This document shows positions 35,077 through 43,951 of a stretch of DNA of 64,000 bases, in pieces. The DNA lies in assembly GCA_902506565.1 (NCBI GenBank), contig LR732703.1, positions 808,030 through 872,029 of the forward strand, given 5' to 3'. Every line of letters begins with the position of its first letter. Within the stretch, counting starts at the first letter, position 1. Position numbers and translations under genes: made by a program. Source of the stretch: Burkholderiales bacterium 8X. GTDB taxonomy: Bacteria; Pseudomonadota; Gammaproteobacteria; Burkholderiales; Burkholderiaceae_C. The notes below the pieces were generated by a model. The model was not told the DNA's origin. It was given only the letters and a program-made list of their open reading frames with translations, and made no database searches.

Positions 35077-36236
35077 ACGTCCTCGTTTCCGGCGCCAGCA
35101 TGGCGGGACTCTCCGCGGCGCACTGGTTCGCACGCCATGGCCACCGGGTCACGGTGGTCGAACGTGCCGCCGGCCTGCGCCCCGGCGGTGCGCCGATCGA
35201 CGTGCGCGGCCGCGCTCTCGCCACGGCCGAACGCATGGGCATCCTGCGGCAGATCGAAAAAGAGCGGGTCTCCCTCATCGAACCCTTCCCGGTTCTCGAC
35301 GGCACCGGCGCGCAGGTCGCAACCCTCGACCTGCGCTGGTTCGCGAACGAGACCGAACACGATGTCGAGATCACCCGCGACCGGCTCAACCGGATCCTGC
35401 TCGAATCGATTCCCGGCGAGGTCGAGTTCCGCTTCGAGTCCTCGATCGCGACCCTCGTCGATGACCCGGAGGGCGTCGCCGTGTCGTTCGCGGACGGCAG
35501 GAGCGCACGCTACGACCTCGTGGTCGGCGCGGACGGCCTGCACTCCAACGTGCGAAAGCTCGCCTTCGGACCCGAGAAGGATTACGTGCGGCACTTCGGC
35601 TACTACGTGGCGTTGGTCGACCTGCCGAACGATCGCACCTGGCAACGCGCGATGCTGAACGTGCCGGGCCTGACGATCGCCGTGCGCGATGCCGGCGACG
35701 GGCCACAGGCCATGATGCTCGCCGCCAGCGCCGAGCTCGGCTACGACTACCGCGACCTCGATCGCCAGCGCGGCATCATCGACGAGCTGTTGTCCCGCGT
35801 CGACGCCTGGCAGGTTCCTGCGCTCCGCGCTGCCTTCGCGGATCCTGCGGCACGGGGCTTCTATTTCGACTCGGTGAGCCAGACCCACATGCCGAGCTGG
35901 ATCAAGGGCCATGTCGCCGTCATCGGCGACGCCGGCCATTGCGCGGCCCTGTTGTCCGGCATGGGCACGACCCTCGCGATGGTGGCCGCCGAAACCCTGG
36001 CGACGACCTGGACCGAGCACGGCGGGGACGCGGTTGCGGCGGCCGGCGACTACCACGAACGCCTGCGGCCGTACGTGGACCAGTGCCAGGCCTTCGCCAG
36101 CGAGGGCGCGCCGATCATGGTTCCGGCAACGCAGCAGGCACTGGACGAGCGCAACGCCCTGTTCCGCGCGTTCGCCGAACGCGAGAAAGACGGCAAGCCG
36201 GCAGCCGATGGCGGCATCCCCGCCGGTTCGGCCTAG
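35073..36236 (+). CDS. FAD-dependent aromatic monooxygenase (PHBH-like)
   Basis: 387 residues. FAD-binding motif near the start is VSGASMAGLSAAHWFA (a Ser/Met variant of GxGxxG), then VVGADGLHSNVRKLAFG (DG motif) and VAVIGDAGHCAALLSGMGT (GD motif). This is the group-A flavoprotein hydroxylase layout. ATG at 35073 overlaps the hydrolase stop by 4 bases. It probably hydroxylates the substrate imported by the TRAP system. Last gene of the operon; its stop lies within a long inverted repeat. Confidence 0.9.
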   Translation: MNVLVSGASMAGLSAAHWFARHGHRVTVVERAAGLRPGGAPIDVRGRALATAERMGILRQIEKERVSLIEPFPVLDGTGAQVATLDLRWFANETEHDVEITRDRLNRILLESIPGEVEFRFESSIATLVDDPEGVAVSFADGRSARYDLVVGADGLHSNVRKLAFGPEKDYVRHFGYYVALVDLPNDRTWQRAMLNVPGLTIAVRDAGDGPQAMMLAASAELGYDYRDLDRQRGIIDELLSRVDAWQVPALRAAFADPAARGFYFDSVSQTHMPSWIKGHVAVIGDAGHCAALLSGMGTTLAMVAAETLATTWTEHGGDAVAAAGDYHERLRPYVDQCQAFASEGAPIMVPATQQALDERNALFRAFAEREKDGKPAADGGIPAGSA

Positions 36237-36298
36237 GCCTGCGCGCCGCTGTCGAAGGGGGCTGGGCGCCCGGCGCGCGCGGCCGCTCGCCTAGGCCG
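36229..36298. terminator. Nested inverted repeat between convergent genes
   Basis: CGGCCTAGGC (36229-36238) pairs perfectly with GCCTAGGCCG (36289-36298); inside, GCGCGCCG (36241-36248) pairs with CGGCGCGC (36271-36278). The left arm contains the stop of the flavoprotein and the right arm the stop of the gene on the other strand. Very stable, no T-run; a bidirectional terminator is the likeliest role. Confidence 0.65.
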
Positions 36299-36692
36299 AA
36301 GAAGCCCCGTCCGCCTTCTTCATCGCCGCCATCTCCTCGCAAAGAATCGGCACCGCCAGGTTGCAGGCATGGATGCCCATCACCGTCGTGAGCTGGATCA
36401 CCTCCAGCACCTCCTCCGGCGTGGCGCCCAGTCGCAGCGCGTTCTGCATGTGCCGGCGCACGCCCGGTGCGTAGAGATGCGTGGTCGCCGCATTGATCGC
36501 GACCATCACCAGCTCCTTGAACTTCGGCGGCAGCGGTCCGTTGCGATGCGGCACGCTGCGGAACGCGAGGTACGCCTCCATGAACTCGGGGTCGAGCTCC
36601 CGCAGCTGGTTCCAGAGCGGGTTCCAGTCGCCGCGCGCGATATGGTCGTCGCAATGCGGCGTCGGCGGCCGGTGGTCTTGTGGATCGGTCAT
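36291..36692 (-). CDS. Carboxymuconolactone decarboxylase family protein
   Basis: 133 residues, all-helical. PPKFKELVMVAINAATTHLY followed by VRRHMQNALRLGATPEEVLE fits the CMD fold. The CxxC pair of AhpD-type members is missing (only IHACNLA near the end), so a decarboxylase or lyase role is more likely than antioxidant. Start ATG 36692 lies 11 bases after the GMC gene, in one operon with it. Confidence 0.85.
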   Translation of the reverse strand: MTDPQDHRPPTPHCDDHIARGDWNPLWNQLRELDPEFMEAYLAFRSVPHRNGPLPPKFKELVMVAINAATTHLYAPGVRRHMQNALRLGATPEEVLEVIQLTTVMGIHACNLAVPILCEEMAAMKKADGASSA

Positions 36693-36703
36693 CGGTTCTT
36701 TCT

Positions 36704-38347
36704 CTACCAGAGCCCGGCGTCGGCCAGGATCATCTCGGAGGCCTTCTCGCCGATCATCAGCGCGGGCGCGTTGGTGTTGGACGATGCGATGGTCGGCATG
36801 ACCGAAGCGTCCGCCACCCGCAGGCCCGCGATGCCATGGACCCGGAGCCGCGAATCCACCACCGAATCGCCCGCATCGCGGCCCATGCGGCAGGTGCCGA
36901 CGGTGTGCCATGCGGTCTGGCCGCTCTCGCGTGCGTAGTCGAGCAGGCCGGCATCGTCGACCACGCCGGCACCGGGACGCTCCTCGGCGATCACGACCTT
37001 GCCCATCGCCTGCTGGTGCGCCACCCGGCGGACCAGCTTGAGCAGGTCGACGGTGGCACGCCGGTCGGATTCCTCGGCCAGGTAGTTGGGCTGGATCCGC
37101 GGCAAGGCCTTGGGGTCGGCGCTCGCGCAATGAATGCTGCCTCTCGAAGCCGGATACAGCACGAAGCCGCCGACCGAAAAGCCCGACCAGGGATCGATGC
37201 CGGCACCCTTGGTGCGCGAATAGCGATCCTTGCCGCTGATGTGATAGACCCGGATCATCGCGTCCGGCCGGTCGTCCGCCGACGCGGTGCGCGTGATCGC
37301 ATGCGCGGTCGACGAGGTGTTGGCGAGCAGCCCCTTGCGCGTGAAGACGTATTGCAGCGCGGTCTTCACCTTCACGTAGGGGCTGCGCATCAGGTCGTTG
37401 ATGGTTTCCGGAATGGAGGTGCGATAGGTGCAGCGAACCTGCAGGTGATCGCTCATGTGCTCGCCGACCGAGGGCAGGTCGCGCTGCACCGGAATGCCGA
37501 GCGACCTCAGCCGATCCGCAGCGCCGATGCCCGACAGCTCCAGCAGCTGCGGCGACTGCACGGCGCCCGCGCACAAGACCACTTCGCAGCGCGCGAGCGC
37601 GGTCTGCACCTGGCCGTGCTGCTCGAACTCGACACCCGTGCAGCGCCGGCCCTCGATCAGCACGCGGCGAACCAGCGCACCGGTCACCACGGTGAGGTTG
37701 CTGCGCTGGCGTGCCGGCTTCAGATAGCCGACCGCGGCGCTCCAGCGCCGACCGTTGTAGGCGGTTTGTTCGAGATAGCGGACGCCCTCGTAGCGCACCG
37801 CGTTGTAGTCGGGCGTGCGCTCGATGCCGGCCTGGCTGCAGGCCTCGACGAACGCCTCCGAGATCCGGTCGCGTTCGCGCACCGCCCGGTCCGTGATGCG
37901 CATCGGGCCGTCGCGGCCGCGCAGCGGATGGTCGGTGAAGCCGTTCGACTCCATGCGCTTGAAGTAGGGCAGCAGCTGCTCGAAACGCCAGCCGTCGATG
38001 CCGCGATCGACCCAGCTGTCGTACTCGCGCGGGTCGCCCCACACGTAGGCCATGCCGTTCAGCGCGCTCGAACCGCCGAGCACCTTGCCCCGGGGCCAGT
38101 AGATCGACTGCCCCTTCAAGAAGGTCTGCGGCTCGGTCTCGAACTTCCAGGCATAGCGCTCGTTGGTCAGCAGCTTGCCGACGCCGAGCGGAATGTGGAT
38201 CCAGACATGGTCGTCCGCGCCGCCGCCTTCCAGCAGCAAGACGCGGTGGCGGCCGCTCTCGGTGAGCCGGGCCGCGAGCACGCAGCCGGCAGAGCCGGCG
38301 CCAACCACGATGTAGTCGTACCCGGAGGCGATCGACGATGCACTCAT
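36704..38347 (-). CDS. GMC family oxidoreductase (choline dehydrogenase-like)
   Basis: 547 residues, FAD-dependent alcohol oxidoreductase. It starts MSASSIASGYDYIVVGAG, with the dinucleotide motif GAGSAG, followed by PRGKVLGGSSALNGMAYVWG (GMC signature 1) and GAVQSPQLLELSGIG (signature 2). Catalytic His lies in TAWHTVGTCRMG. Start ATG at 38347 overlaps the ThDP enzyme stop by 4 bases. It likely oxidises an alcohol in the pathway; substrate unknown. Confidence 0.92.
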   Translation of the reverse strand: MSASSIASGYDYIVVGAGSAGCVLAARLTESGRHRVLLLEGGGADDHVWIHIPLGVGKLLTNERYAWKFETEPQTFLKGQSIYWPRGKVLGGSSALNGMAYVWGDPREYDSWVDRGIDGWRFEQLLPYFKRMESNGFTDHPLRGRDGPMRITDRAVRERDRISEAFVEACSQAGIERTPDYNAVRYEGVRYLEQTAYNGRRWSAAVGYLKPARQRSNLTVVTGALVRRVLIEGRRCTGVEFEQHGQVQTALARCEVVLCAGAVQSPQLLELSGIGAADRLRSLGIPVQRDLPSVGEHMSDHLQVRCTYRTSIPETINDLMRSPYVKVKTALQYVFTRKGLLANTSSTAHAITRTASADDRPDAMIRVYHISGKDRYSRTKGAGIDPWSGFSVGGFVLYPASRGSIHCASADPKALPRIQPNYLAEESDRRATVDLLKLVRRVAHQQAMGKVVIAEERPGAGVVDDAGLLDYARESGQTAWHTVGTCRMGRDAGDSVVDSRLRVHGIAGLRVADASVMPTIASSNTNAPALMIGEKASEMILADAGLW

Positions 38348-40032
38348 GCCGACTTGTCCCGATGCTTGAACGAATCGCGACGAAAGCTGTAAAGCGCATT
38401 CGGGTCGACCTTCACGTCGACCACGGCGGGCTTGCCGCAGGCGACCGCCGCCTGCACCGTGGCCGCGAGGTCGGCGGCCTTGTCGACGCGGAAGCCCTTG
38501 GCGCCCCACAGCTCGGCGAGTCGGTCGTAGGGCGGGTTCGGCACGTCGGCGCCGATGTAGCGCTCGCCGAAGAAGTCGCGCTGGTAGGCCTTCTCGGCGC
38601 CCCAGCAGCCGTTGTTCATCACGATGCAGACCGTGTTGATGCCGTGCGACACCGCGGTCCCGATCTCGGACGCGGTCATGCCGAAGCCGCCGTCGCCCAT
38701 CAGGCTGACCACCGTGCGGTCCGGCGTCGCGAGCTTGACGCCGAGGCCGCAGGCATACGAGAAGCCGACCAGGCCGAAATCGAGCGGCGTGAACAAGGCC
38801 GGCGGCCGTGCGTAGCGCAGCTTGTCGGTGGCCTGCAGGCAGAGCGTGCCCGCGTCCATCGTGTACATGCAGTCGTCCGGCAGCACGTCCCGCAGCGTCT
38901 TGAAGAGGAAGCCGGGCTGAAGCGGGTCGGCCGCGCTGCCGGCGTCGGCATCGAGCTGTGCCAGAAAGGACTTGCGCCGATCCATGAAGGTATCGGCCCA
39001 GGCCTTGCAGCCGCCGGCGTCATGGCCGCGCAAGGCTGCCGCGAGGTCGTCGGTCACGTTGCCGGCATCGCCGAAGATGCCGACCTCGACCGGGAAGAAG
39101 CGGCCGATCGCGGTCGCCTCGTTCTCGACCTGGATGATCCGGGCCTCGCGGTTCAGGTTGTCGAAGGAATAGAAGGTGGTGTTGAAGCCGAGCCGGGTAC
39201 CGAGCGCGAGGATCACGTCCGCCGTCCGCGCCAGGTCCGACGCGACCGCATTGCCGCGGGGGCCCATCTGCCCTGCGTACAGCGGATGCGTGCAGGGGAT
39301 CGCATCGCCGTGGCCCGGCGACATCACCACCGGCGCGTTGAGGCTTTCGGCCAGGGCCAGCACCTTCTGGTGATGCCGTCCGTTCTTGACGCCGCCGCCG
39401 GCGAGGATCAGCGGATGGCGCGCACCGCGCAGCAACGCGGCCGCCCGTTCGATCGAATCGCGGCTCCCGGTAAAGCCGCCGTCGAAGGCCAGGCCGCCCG
39501 CTCGCATCGGCTCGAAGTCCGCGCTCTCGGCGAGCAGGTCGCGCGGCAGGTTGAGCAGCACCGGCCCGCGGCGGGGCGACATCGCACAGCGGAAAGCCTC
39601 GCCCATCATTTCCGGAATGCGGGCGGTCTGCGTCAGGGTCCAGGTCTTCTTGGTCACCGGCTTGAACAAGGCCTGCTGGTCGACTTCCTGGAAGGCGTCG
39701 CGATAGACGTGCGCGGAGGACAGCGAGCCGGCGAGCGCCACCACCGGCGAGTAGGCCGCATTCGCCTGGGCGAGGCCGGTCACCAGGTTGGTCGCGCCCG
39801 GACCGTTCTGCCCGGCGAGGAAGACGCCCGCGGTGCCCTTGGTCCGGGCGTATCCGTCGGCCATGTGAACCCCGGTGCGCTCGTCCCGCACGCCGATGAA
39901 ATCGATCGACTTCGCGTCGTAGAGCGCGTCGAAGATCTCCATGCCGGCGGAGCCGATCAGGCCGAAGACGTGCGCCGTCTTCTCGACCTGGAGCGATTCG
40001 ACGATGGCTTGCCCACCCGTCATTCTTTGCAT
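38344..40032 (-). CDS. ThDP-dependent enzyme, acetolactate synthase/sulfoacetaldehyde acetyltransferase-like
   Basis: 562 residues from ATG 40032, which has an AGGAGAAG ribosome site 7 bases upstream; a second in-frame ATG is at 40023. The activating Glu is in RDERTGVHMADGYARTKG; NGPGATNLVTG and DAFQEVDQQALFKPVTK follow, resembling Xsc; the ThDP motif is MGDGGFGMTASEIG to MNNGCWGAEK. It could be a C-C lyase or ligase; no phosphotransacetylase is nearby to support a true Xsc. It is cotranscribed with the Bug protein upstream and the GMC gene downstream. Confidence 0.85.
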   Translation of the reverse strand: MQRMTGGQAIVESLQVEKTAHVFGLIGSAGMEIFDALYDAKSIDFIGVRDERTGVHMADGYARTKGTAGVFLAGQNGPGATNLVTGLAQANAAYSPVVALAGSLSSAHVYRDAFQEVDQQALFKPVTKKTWTLTQTARIPEMMGEAFRCAMSPRRGPVLLNLPRDLLAESADFEPMRAGGLAFDGGFTGSRDSIERAAALLRGARHPLILAGGGVKNGRHHQKVLALAESLNAPVVMSPGHGDAIPCTHPLYAGQMGPRGNAVASDLARTADVILALGTRLGFNTTFYSFDNLNREARIIQVENEATAIGRFFPVEVGIFGDAGNVTDDLAAALRGHDAGGCKAWADTFMDRRKSFLAQLDADAGSAADPLQPGFLFKTLRDVLPDDCMYTMDAGTLCLQATDKLRYARPPALFTPLDFGLVGFSYACGLGVKLATPDRTVVSLMGDGGFGMTASEIGTAVSHGINTVCIVMNNGCWGAEKAYQRDFFGERYIGADVPNPPYDRLAELWGAKGFRVDKAADLAATVQAAVACGKPAVVDVKVDPNALYSFRRDSFKHRDKSA

Positions 40033-40043
40033 GCGTGCTTCTC

Positions 40044-41030
40044 CTATTCGGGTTGGATGCCGACCGCCTTGACCAGCTTGGCGGTCTTCTGGATGTCGGC
40101 TGAAATCATCTTGTCGAACTCGCCCAGCGTCAGCTTGGAGGCGATGAGGCCCTGCGAGCGAAGCTTCTCGGCGATCTCGGGCATCTCGGTCACCTTGACG
40201 AACTGCGAGGCCAGCGCCTGCATGATCGGCCGCGGCGTCTTGGCGGGCATCACGAGCGCGTACCAGATGCTCGAATCGAAGCCGGGCACGCCGGACTCGG
40301 CGACCGTCGGCACGTCGGGCATCGACGGTGCGCGCTGCGGGCTGGTCACGGCCAGCGCCCGGAGCTTGCCGGACTTGATGAAGGCCTGGGCCAGCGCGAT
40401 CGGCGGGAAGGCGGTGTCGAGCCGGCCGGCCATCACTTCGTTGACCGCTTCCTGCACGCCCTTGTAGGGGATGTGCAGCAGGTTGATGCCCTCTTCCGCC
40501 GCGAAGTACGCGCCGGTCAGGTGGGTGGCGGCGCCGACGCCGGCCGAGCCGTAGGTCATGGCGCCCGGGTTCTTCTTGGCGGCTGCGACGAACTCGGCGA
40601 GCGTCTTGGCCGGATGGTCTTCGCGCACCACCACCAGGCTCGGCGACGAGGCGAGCAAGGCCAGGCCCGAGAAGTCTTTCTCGGTGTCGTAGGGCAGCTT
40701 CGACTTGAGCGCCGGGTTCGCTGCATGGGCGGACGAGACGAACAGCAGCGTGTGGCCATCCGCCGGCTGGCTCAGCAGCATCTGCGACGCCGAGACGCCG
40801 CCGGCACCGGGACGGTTCTCGACCACCACCGATTGGCCGAGCGGCTGCGAGAGCTTGTCGGCGTAGATGCGGGCAATGATGTCGGTGAGCGCACCGGCGG
40901 TGAAGGGCACGATGATGCGCACCGGCTTGCTCGGCATCCATTCGGCCTGCGCGCTTGAAAGGCCGGGCGCCGCGAGGCCGAGCGCGGCCATCGCGGCAAT
41001 GAAGTCCCGGCGTTGCATGACATCAACCAT
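40044..41030 (-). CDS. Bug-family (TctC-type) periplasmic solute-binding protein
   Basis: 328 residues. Export signal with twin-arginine-like MQRRDFIAAMAALGLA; the mature part starts near EWMPSKPVRIIVPFTAG. Family segments: VVENRPGAGGV, SAHAANPALKSKLPYDT and LHIPYKGVQEAVNEVMAG. First gene of this minus-strand operon; a GntR gene diverges 96 bases away. The start could also be an internal ATG at residue 5 (MQRRDF). No TctA/TctB nearby. Confidence 0.9.
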   Translation of the reverse strand: MVDVMQRRDFIAAMAALGLAAPGLSSAQAEWMPSKPVRIIVPFTAGALTDIIARIYADKLSQPLGQSVVVENRPGAGGVSASQMLLSQPADGHTLLFVSSAHAANPALKSKLPYDTEKDFSGLALLASSPSLVVVREDHPAKTLAEFVAAAKKNPGAMTYGSAGVGAATHLTGAYFAAEEGINLLHIPYKGVQEAVNEVMAGRLDTAFPPIALAQAFIKSGKLRALAVTSPQRAPSMPDVPTVAESGVPGFDSSIWYALVMPAKTPRPIMQALASQFVKVTEMPEIAEKLRSQGLIASKLTLGEFDKMISADIQKTAKLVKAVGIQPE

Positions 41031-41049
41031 GCTGTCTCCTTTGTAAGAT

Positions 41050-41083
41050 TGTCGACATTTGGATTGTATGGAAGACCGTCCAT
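41050..41083. promoter_or_regulatory. Dyads in the Bug/GntR divergent region, possible GntR operator
   Basis: A perfect palindrome TGTCGACA (41050-41057) and a dyad ATGGA-N6-TCCAT (41068-41083) lie in the 96-base region between two divergent starts. GntR/FCD regulators bind short dyads in such places. No experiment or alignment supports either one specifically. Confidence 0.4.
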
Positions 41084-41126
41084 CAGGGTCAATCCCGGAT
41101 TTGCCTCCTGCCTAGAATCGGCCGCC

Positions 41127-41813
41127 ATGGACCCTCGGCTTTCCGCGCTTCAACTGACCCACACGCTGCCCTTGCAGGTGGCCAACCAGATCGGTCTGCG
41201 AATCGTCGAAGAAGCCTTTGCACCGGGCGAACGGCTCAAGGAAACCGAGCTGGCCGAATCTTTCGGCGTGAGCCGGGCGACCATTCGGGAGGCGCTGCGC
41301 ATCCTCGAAAGCCGCGGCCTGGTCACCATCCTGCCGCAGCGCGGCGCGCAGGTGACGCAGCTCTCGGCCAAGGAGCTGGAAGACTTCTTCGAGATCCGGG
41401 CGGTGCTGCTCGGCCTGGGCAGCCGCCGCGCGGCGCTCAACCGGACCGATGAAGAACTAAGCCACCTGCAGCGGCGTTTGCAGGCACTCGAAACCCACAA
41501 GGAAGATTTGGACGACTACGCCCGGCTGAGCGGCGAACTGGTGTCGTACCTGATGACCGTGTCGCGCAGTGTCGCGATCACCGCCTACATCGATGATTTC
41601 GCGCAGCGCATCGGCCGCTATGTGCGGCTCGGGCTCACCACGCCGCGGCGGCGACAGCAATCGCTTTCGGTATGGCGCAAGCTGATCAAGGCGATCGCCG
41701 CGCAGGACGGCGACCTGGCCGAGGCGATCCATCGCAACCTGGCGCTGGAAAACCGGCAAGCCGCGTTGGCGGAATTCGTTCGCCGAAGCACCAGGCCCGA
41801 GCGGGCGGAATAG
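41127..41813 (+). CDS. GntR family transcriptional regulator (FCD type)
   Basis: 228 residues. Winged HTH with LPLQVANQIGLRIVEEAFAP, GERLKETELAESFGVSR and ATIREALRILESRGLVTI; the all-helical FCD effector domain follows (ELEDFFEIRAVLLGLGSRRA). Transcribed away from the Bug-ThDP-GMC-CMD operon, so it is the likely repressor of it. It ends shortly before a small tandem repeat and converges with the pentose operon. Confidence 0.9.
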   Translation: MDPRLSALQLTHTLPLQVANQIGLRIVEEAFAPGERLKETELAESFGVSRATIREALRILESRGLVTILPQRGAQVTQLSAKELEDFFEIRAVLLGLGSRRAALNRTDEELSHLQRRLQALETHKEDLDDYARLSGELVSYLMTVSRSVAITAYIDDFAQRIGRYVRLGLTTPRRRQQSLSVWRKLIKAIAAQDGDLAEAIHRNLALENRQAALAEFVRRSTRPERAE

Positions 41814-41857
41814 CCGGCTGGTCCGGCGCCGGATCGAGCCCGCAGCCGGCGCCGATC

Positions 41858-41890
41858 GGTGCGGTGGGTGCGGTGGGTGCGGTGGGTGCG
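41858..41890. repeat. 9-base tandem repeat
   Basis: Three full copies of GGTGCGGTG plus six further bases, in the gap between the convergent GntR and dehydratase genes, ending one base before the dehydratase stop codon. Non-coding in both annotated genes. Simple slippage repeat; no function evident. Confidence 0.8.
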
Positions 41891-41891
41891 A

Positions 41892-42821
41892 TCAGCCTCG
41901 CCAGCGCAGCGCCAGCACGTCGAGCCTCCGCGCCGTTTCGATCAACAGCGACCGGGCGGCCGGATGCAGCGTCGGCCAGGGATGCCGCGGCGCTTCGCAG
42001 TCGATGATGCCGCCCTCCTTCATCAATGCCTTGGCAGCCAGGAAACCGCATTGCCGGTTCTCGAGGTTGATCAACGGCAGCCAGCGCTCGTAGGCCGCGA
42101 TCGCATCGTCGCGCCGGCCTTCTCGGTAGGCATCCAGGATCGGCCGGATGCCATCGGGAAAACCGCCGCCGGTCATCGACCCGGTCGCGCCGGCCTCGAG
42201 GTCGGGCAGTAGGGTGATGGCTTCCTCGCCGTCCCACGGCCCCTCGATCGCATCGCCGCCGAGCCGGATCAGCTCGCGCAGCTTGGCGGCCGCGCCCGCG
42301 CTCTCGATCTTGAAGTAGGCGAGCTGCTCGATCTCCTTCGCCATCCGCGCGAGGAACGCGGCCGACAAGGGCGTGCCGGCCGCGGGCGCGTCCTGCACCA
42401 TGATCGGAATGTCGATCGCGTCCGACAGCCGTCTGTAGAACGCCTCGATGTGCGGCTCGCCGACCCGGAAGGTGGCGCCGTGGTACGGCGGCATCACCAT
42501 CACCATCGCCGCGCCGAGATCCTGCGCATGTCGGCTTCGCTCGGCGCAAACCCGGGTGCTGAAGTGGGTGGTGGTCACGATGACCGGCACGCGGCCTGCG
42601 ACATGCTCCAGGATCGCGCGGGTGAGCACTTCGCGCTCTGCATCCGCCAGCAGGAACTGCTCGGAAAAGTTCGCGAGGATGCACAGCCCCTCGGAACCGG
42701 CGTCGATCATGAAGTCGACCGCGCGGCGCTGGCTTGCCAGATCGAGCTGGCCGTCCTCGGTGAAGGTGGTCGGCACCACCGGGAACAGGCCCCGGTACCG
42801 GCGGGTGGCGGAATCGGTCAT
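41892..42821 (-). CDS. 2-keto-3-deoxy-L-arabonate dehydratase (DapA family)
   Basis: 309 residues of the dihydrodipicolinate synthase/NAL fold. The sequence closely follows the Azospirillum L-2-keto-3-deoxyarabonate dehydratase: FPVVPTTFTEDG, VDFMIDAGSEGLCILANFSE, IEGPWDGEEAITLL. The Schiff-base lysine is Lys171 (LAYFKIESAG). It converts the keto-deoxy sugar acid to alpha-ketoglutarate semialdehyde. Last gene of the nine-gene operon; start ATG 42821 overlaps the mutarotase stop. Confidence 0.88.
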   Translation of the reverse strand: MTDSATRRYRGLFPVVPTTFTEDGQLDLASQRRAVDFMIDAGSEGLCILANFSEQFLLADAEREVLTRAILEHVAGRVPVIVTTTHFSTRVCAERSRHAQDLGAAMVMVMPPYHGATFRVGEPHIEAFYRRLSDAIDIPIMVQDAPAAGTPLSAAFLARMAKEIEQLAYFKIESAGAAAKLRELIRLGGDAIEGPWDGEEAITLLPDLEAGATGSMTGGGFPDGIRPILDAYREGRRDDAIAAYERWLPLINLENRQCGFLAAKALMKEGGIIDCEAPRHPWPTLHPAARSLLIETARRLDVLALRWRG

Positions 42822-43951
42822 GGTGATCTCGATGGTGAGCGTTCGGGCGAACAGAGCCCGAATCGGTGCAGCGTGCTGCTGGTGTACGGCGTGCCCGCCT
42901 CCAGCACCACGGACGGAAATCCGGGATGGTTGGGCGAATCCGGAAAGTGCTGGGTCTCCAGGCACAGTCCGTCGCCTTGGCGATAGGTCTCGCCGCCGCT
43001 GCCGAGCAGGGTGGCGTCCAGGAAGTTGCCCGAATAGAACTGCAGACCCGGCTCGGTGGTCTCGACGTCGAGCGATCGACCGGAGGCCGGGTCTTCCAGC
43101 CGCGCGGCAGGGCGCAGCTCGCCCGGCGCCGACGATGTCGACGATGCCGACGCTGCGGACGGCTCGCCGCGATCCAGCACCCAGTTGTGGTCGTAGCCCC
43201 TGGCGCGAATCAGTTGCGCGTCCGGTGCGCGAATGCGCACGCCGATGGGCGTCGAAAGCCTAAAGTCGAAGGGCGTTCCGGCGACGTCTTCGATGCCGGT
43301 CGGGATCAGGCCTTCGTCGACCGGGCAATAGCGGCTGGCCGCGATCGAGAGCCGGTGCCCGAGGATGCTGCCGCCGCCGGCCAGATTCCAGTAGTCGTGA
43401 TGCGTCAGGTTGACGATGGTCCGGCGGTCGGATCGTGCGTGATAGTCGATGCGCCACTCGCCCTCGGGCGTGAGCGTGTAGCGCACCCGCACCTCCAGCC
43501 GACCGGGGTAGCCCTGGTCGCCGTCTTCGCTGACCAGGAAGAGGTCGACGGCGGCGCAGTCGTCCACCACCGGCAGCGGCTCGATGTTCCAACACCGCTT
43601 GCCGAAGCCGAGCAGCCCGCCGTGCAACGAATGCGCGCCGTCGTTGATCGGCAGCTGGAAGTCCTCGCCGTCGAGCGAGAAGCGGCCGCGGTCGATGCGA
43701 TTGGCGCAGCGGCCGACGATGGTGCCGAAATGCGGATTGCGGGCTTCGTAGTCGGCAAGGGCCGCGAAGCCCAGCACCACGTTGCCGATGGTGCCGCTCC
43801 GATCCGGCACCCGAAGCTCGGTCACGATGCCGCCCAGGTCGATCGCGCTGAGCGAGAGACCGCGTCCGTTGTCCAGCACATGACGATGCACCGTCCGGCC
43901 GTCGGCCAGTTGCCCGTAGACCTGCGAAGTGACCGACGCCTTGGCCATCAT
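42818..43951 (-). CDS. Aldose 1-epimerase (galactose mutarotase)
   Basis: 377 residues. GalM pattern: HFGTIVGRCANRIDRGRF, AHSLHGGLLGFGKRCW with its His, NLTHHDYWNLAG with the catalytic His, and later LCLETQHFPDSPNHP. A Ser/Ala-rich insert of about 20 residues (near GEPSAASASSTSSAPGELRP) is unusual. It interconverts sugar anomers ahead of the dehydrogenase. ATG at 43951 overlaps the SMP-30 gene stop by 4 bases; a second ATG follows immediately. Confidence 0.9.
   Translation of the reverse strand: MMAKASVTSQVYGQLADGRTVHRHVLDNGRGLSLSAIDLGGIVTELRVPDRSGTIGNVVLGFAALADYEARNPHFGTIVGRCANRIDRGRFSLDGEDFQLPINDGAHSLHGGLLGFGKRCWNIEPLPVVDDCAAVDLFLVSEDGDQGYPGRLEVRVRYTLTPEGEWRIDYHARSDRRTIVNLTHHDYWNLAGGGSILGHRLSIAASRYCPVDEGLIPTGIEDVAGTPFDFRLSTPIGVRIRAPDAQLIRARGYDHNWVLDRGEPSAASASSTSSAPGELRPAARLEDPASGRSLDVETTEPGLQFYSGNFLDATLLGSGGETYRQGDGLCLETQHFPDSPNHPGFPSVVLEAGTPYTSSTLHRFGLCSPERSPSRSP

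Noticed and set aside
38344..40032. A definite sulfoacetaldehyde acetyltransferase (Xsc)
   Set aside because: Similarity is by pattern only and pta or sulfonate genes are absent, so only the superfamily is claimed.
41858..41890. Part of a CRISPR array
   Set aside because: Repeat units are nine bases with no spacers.
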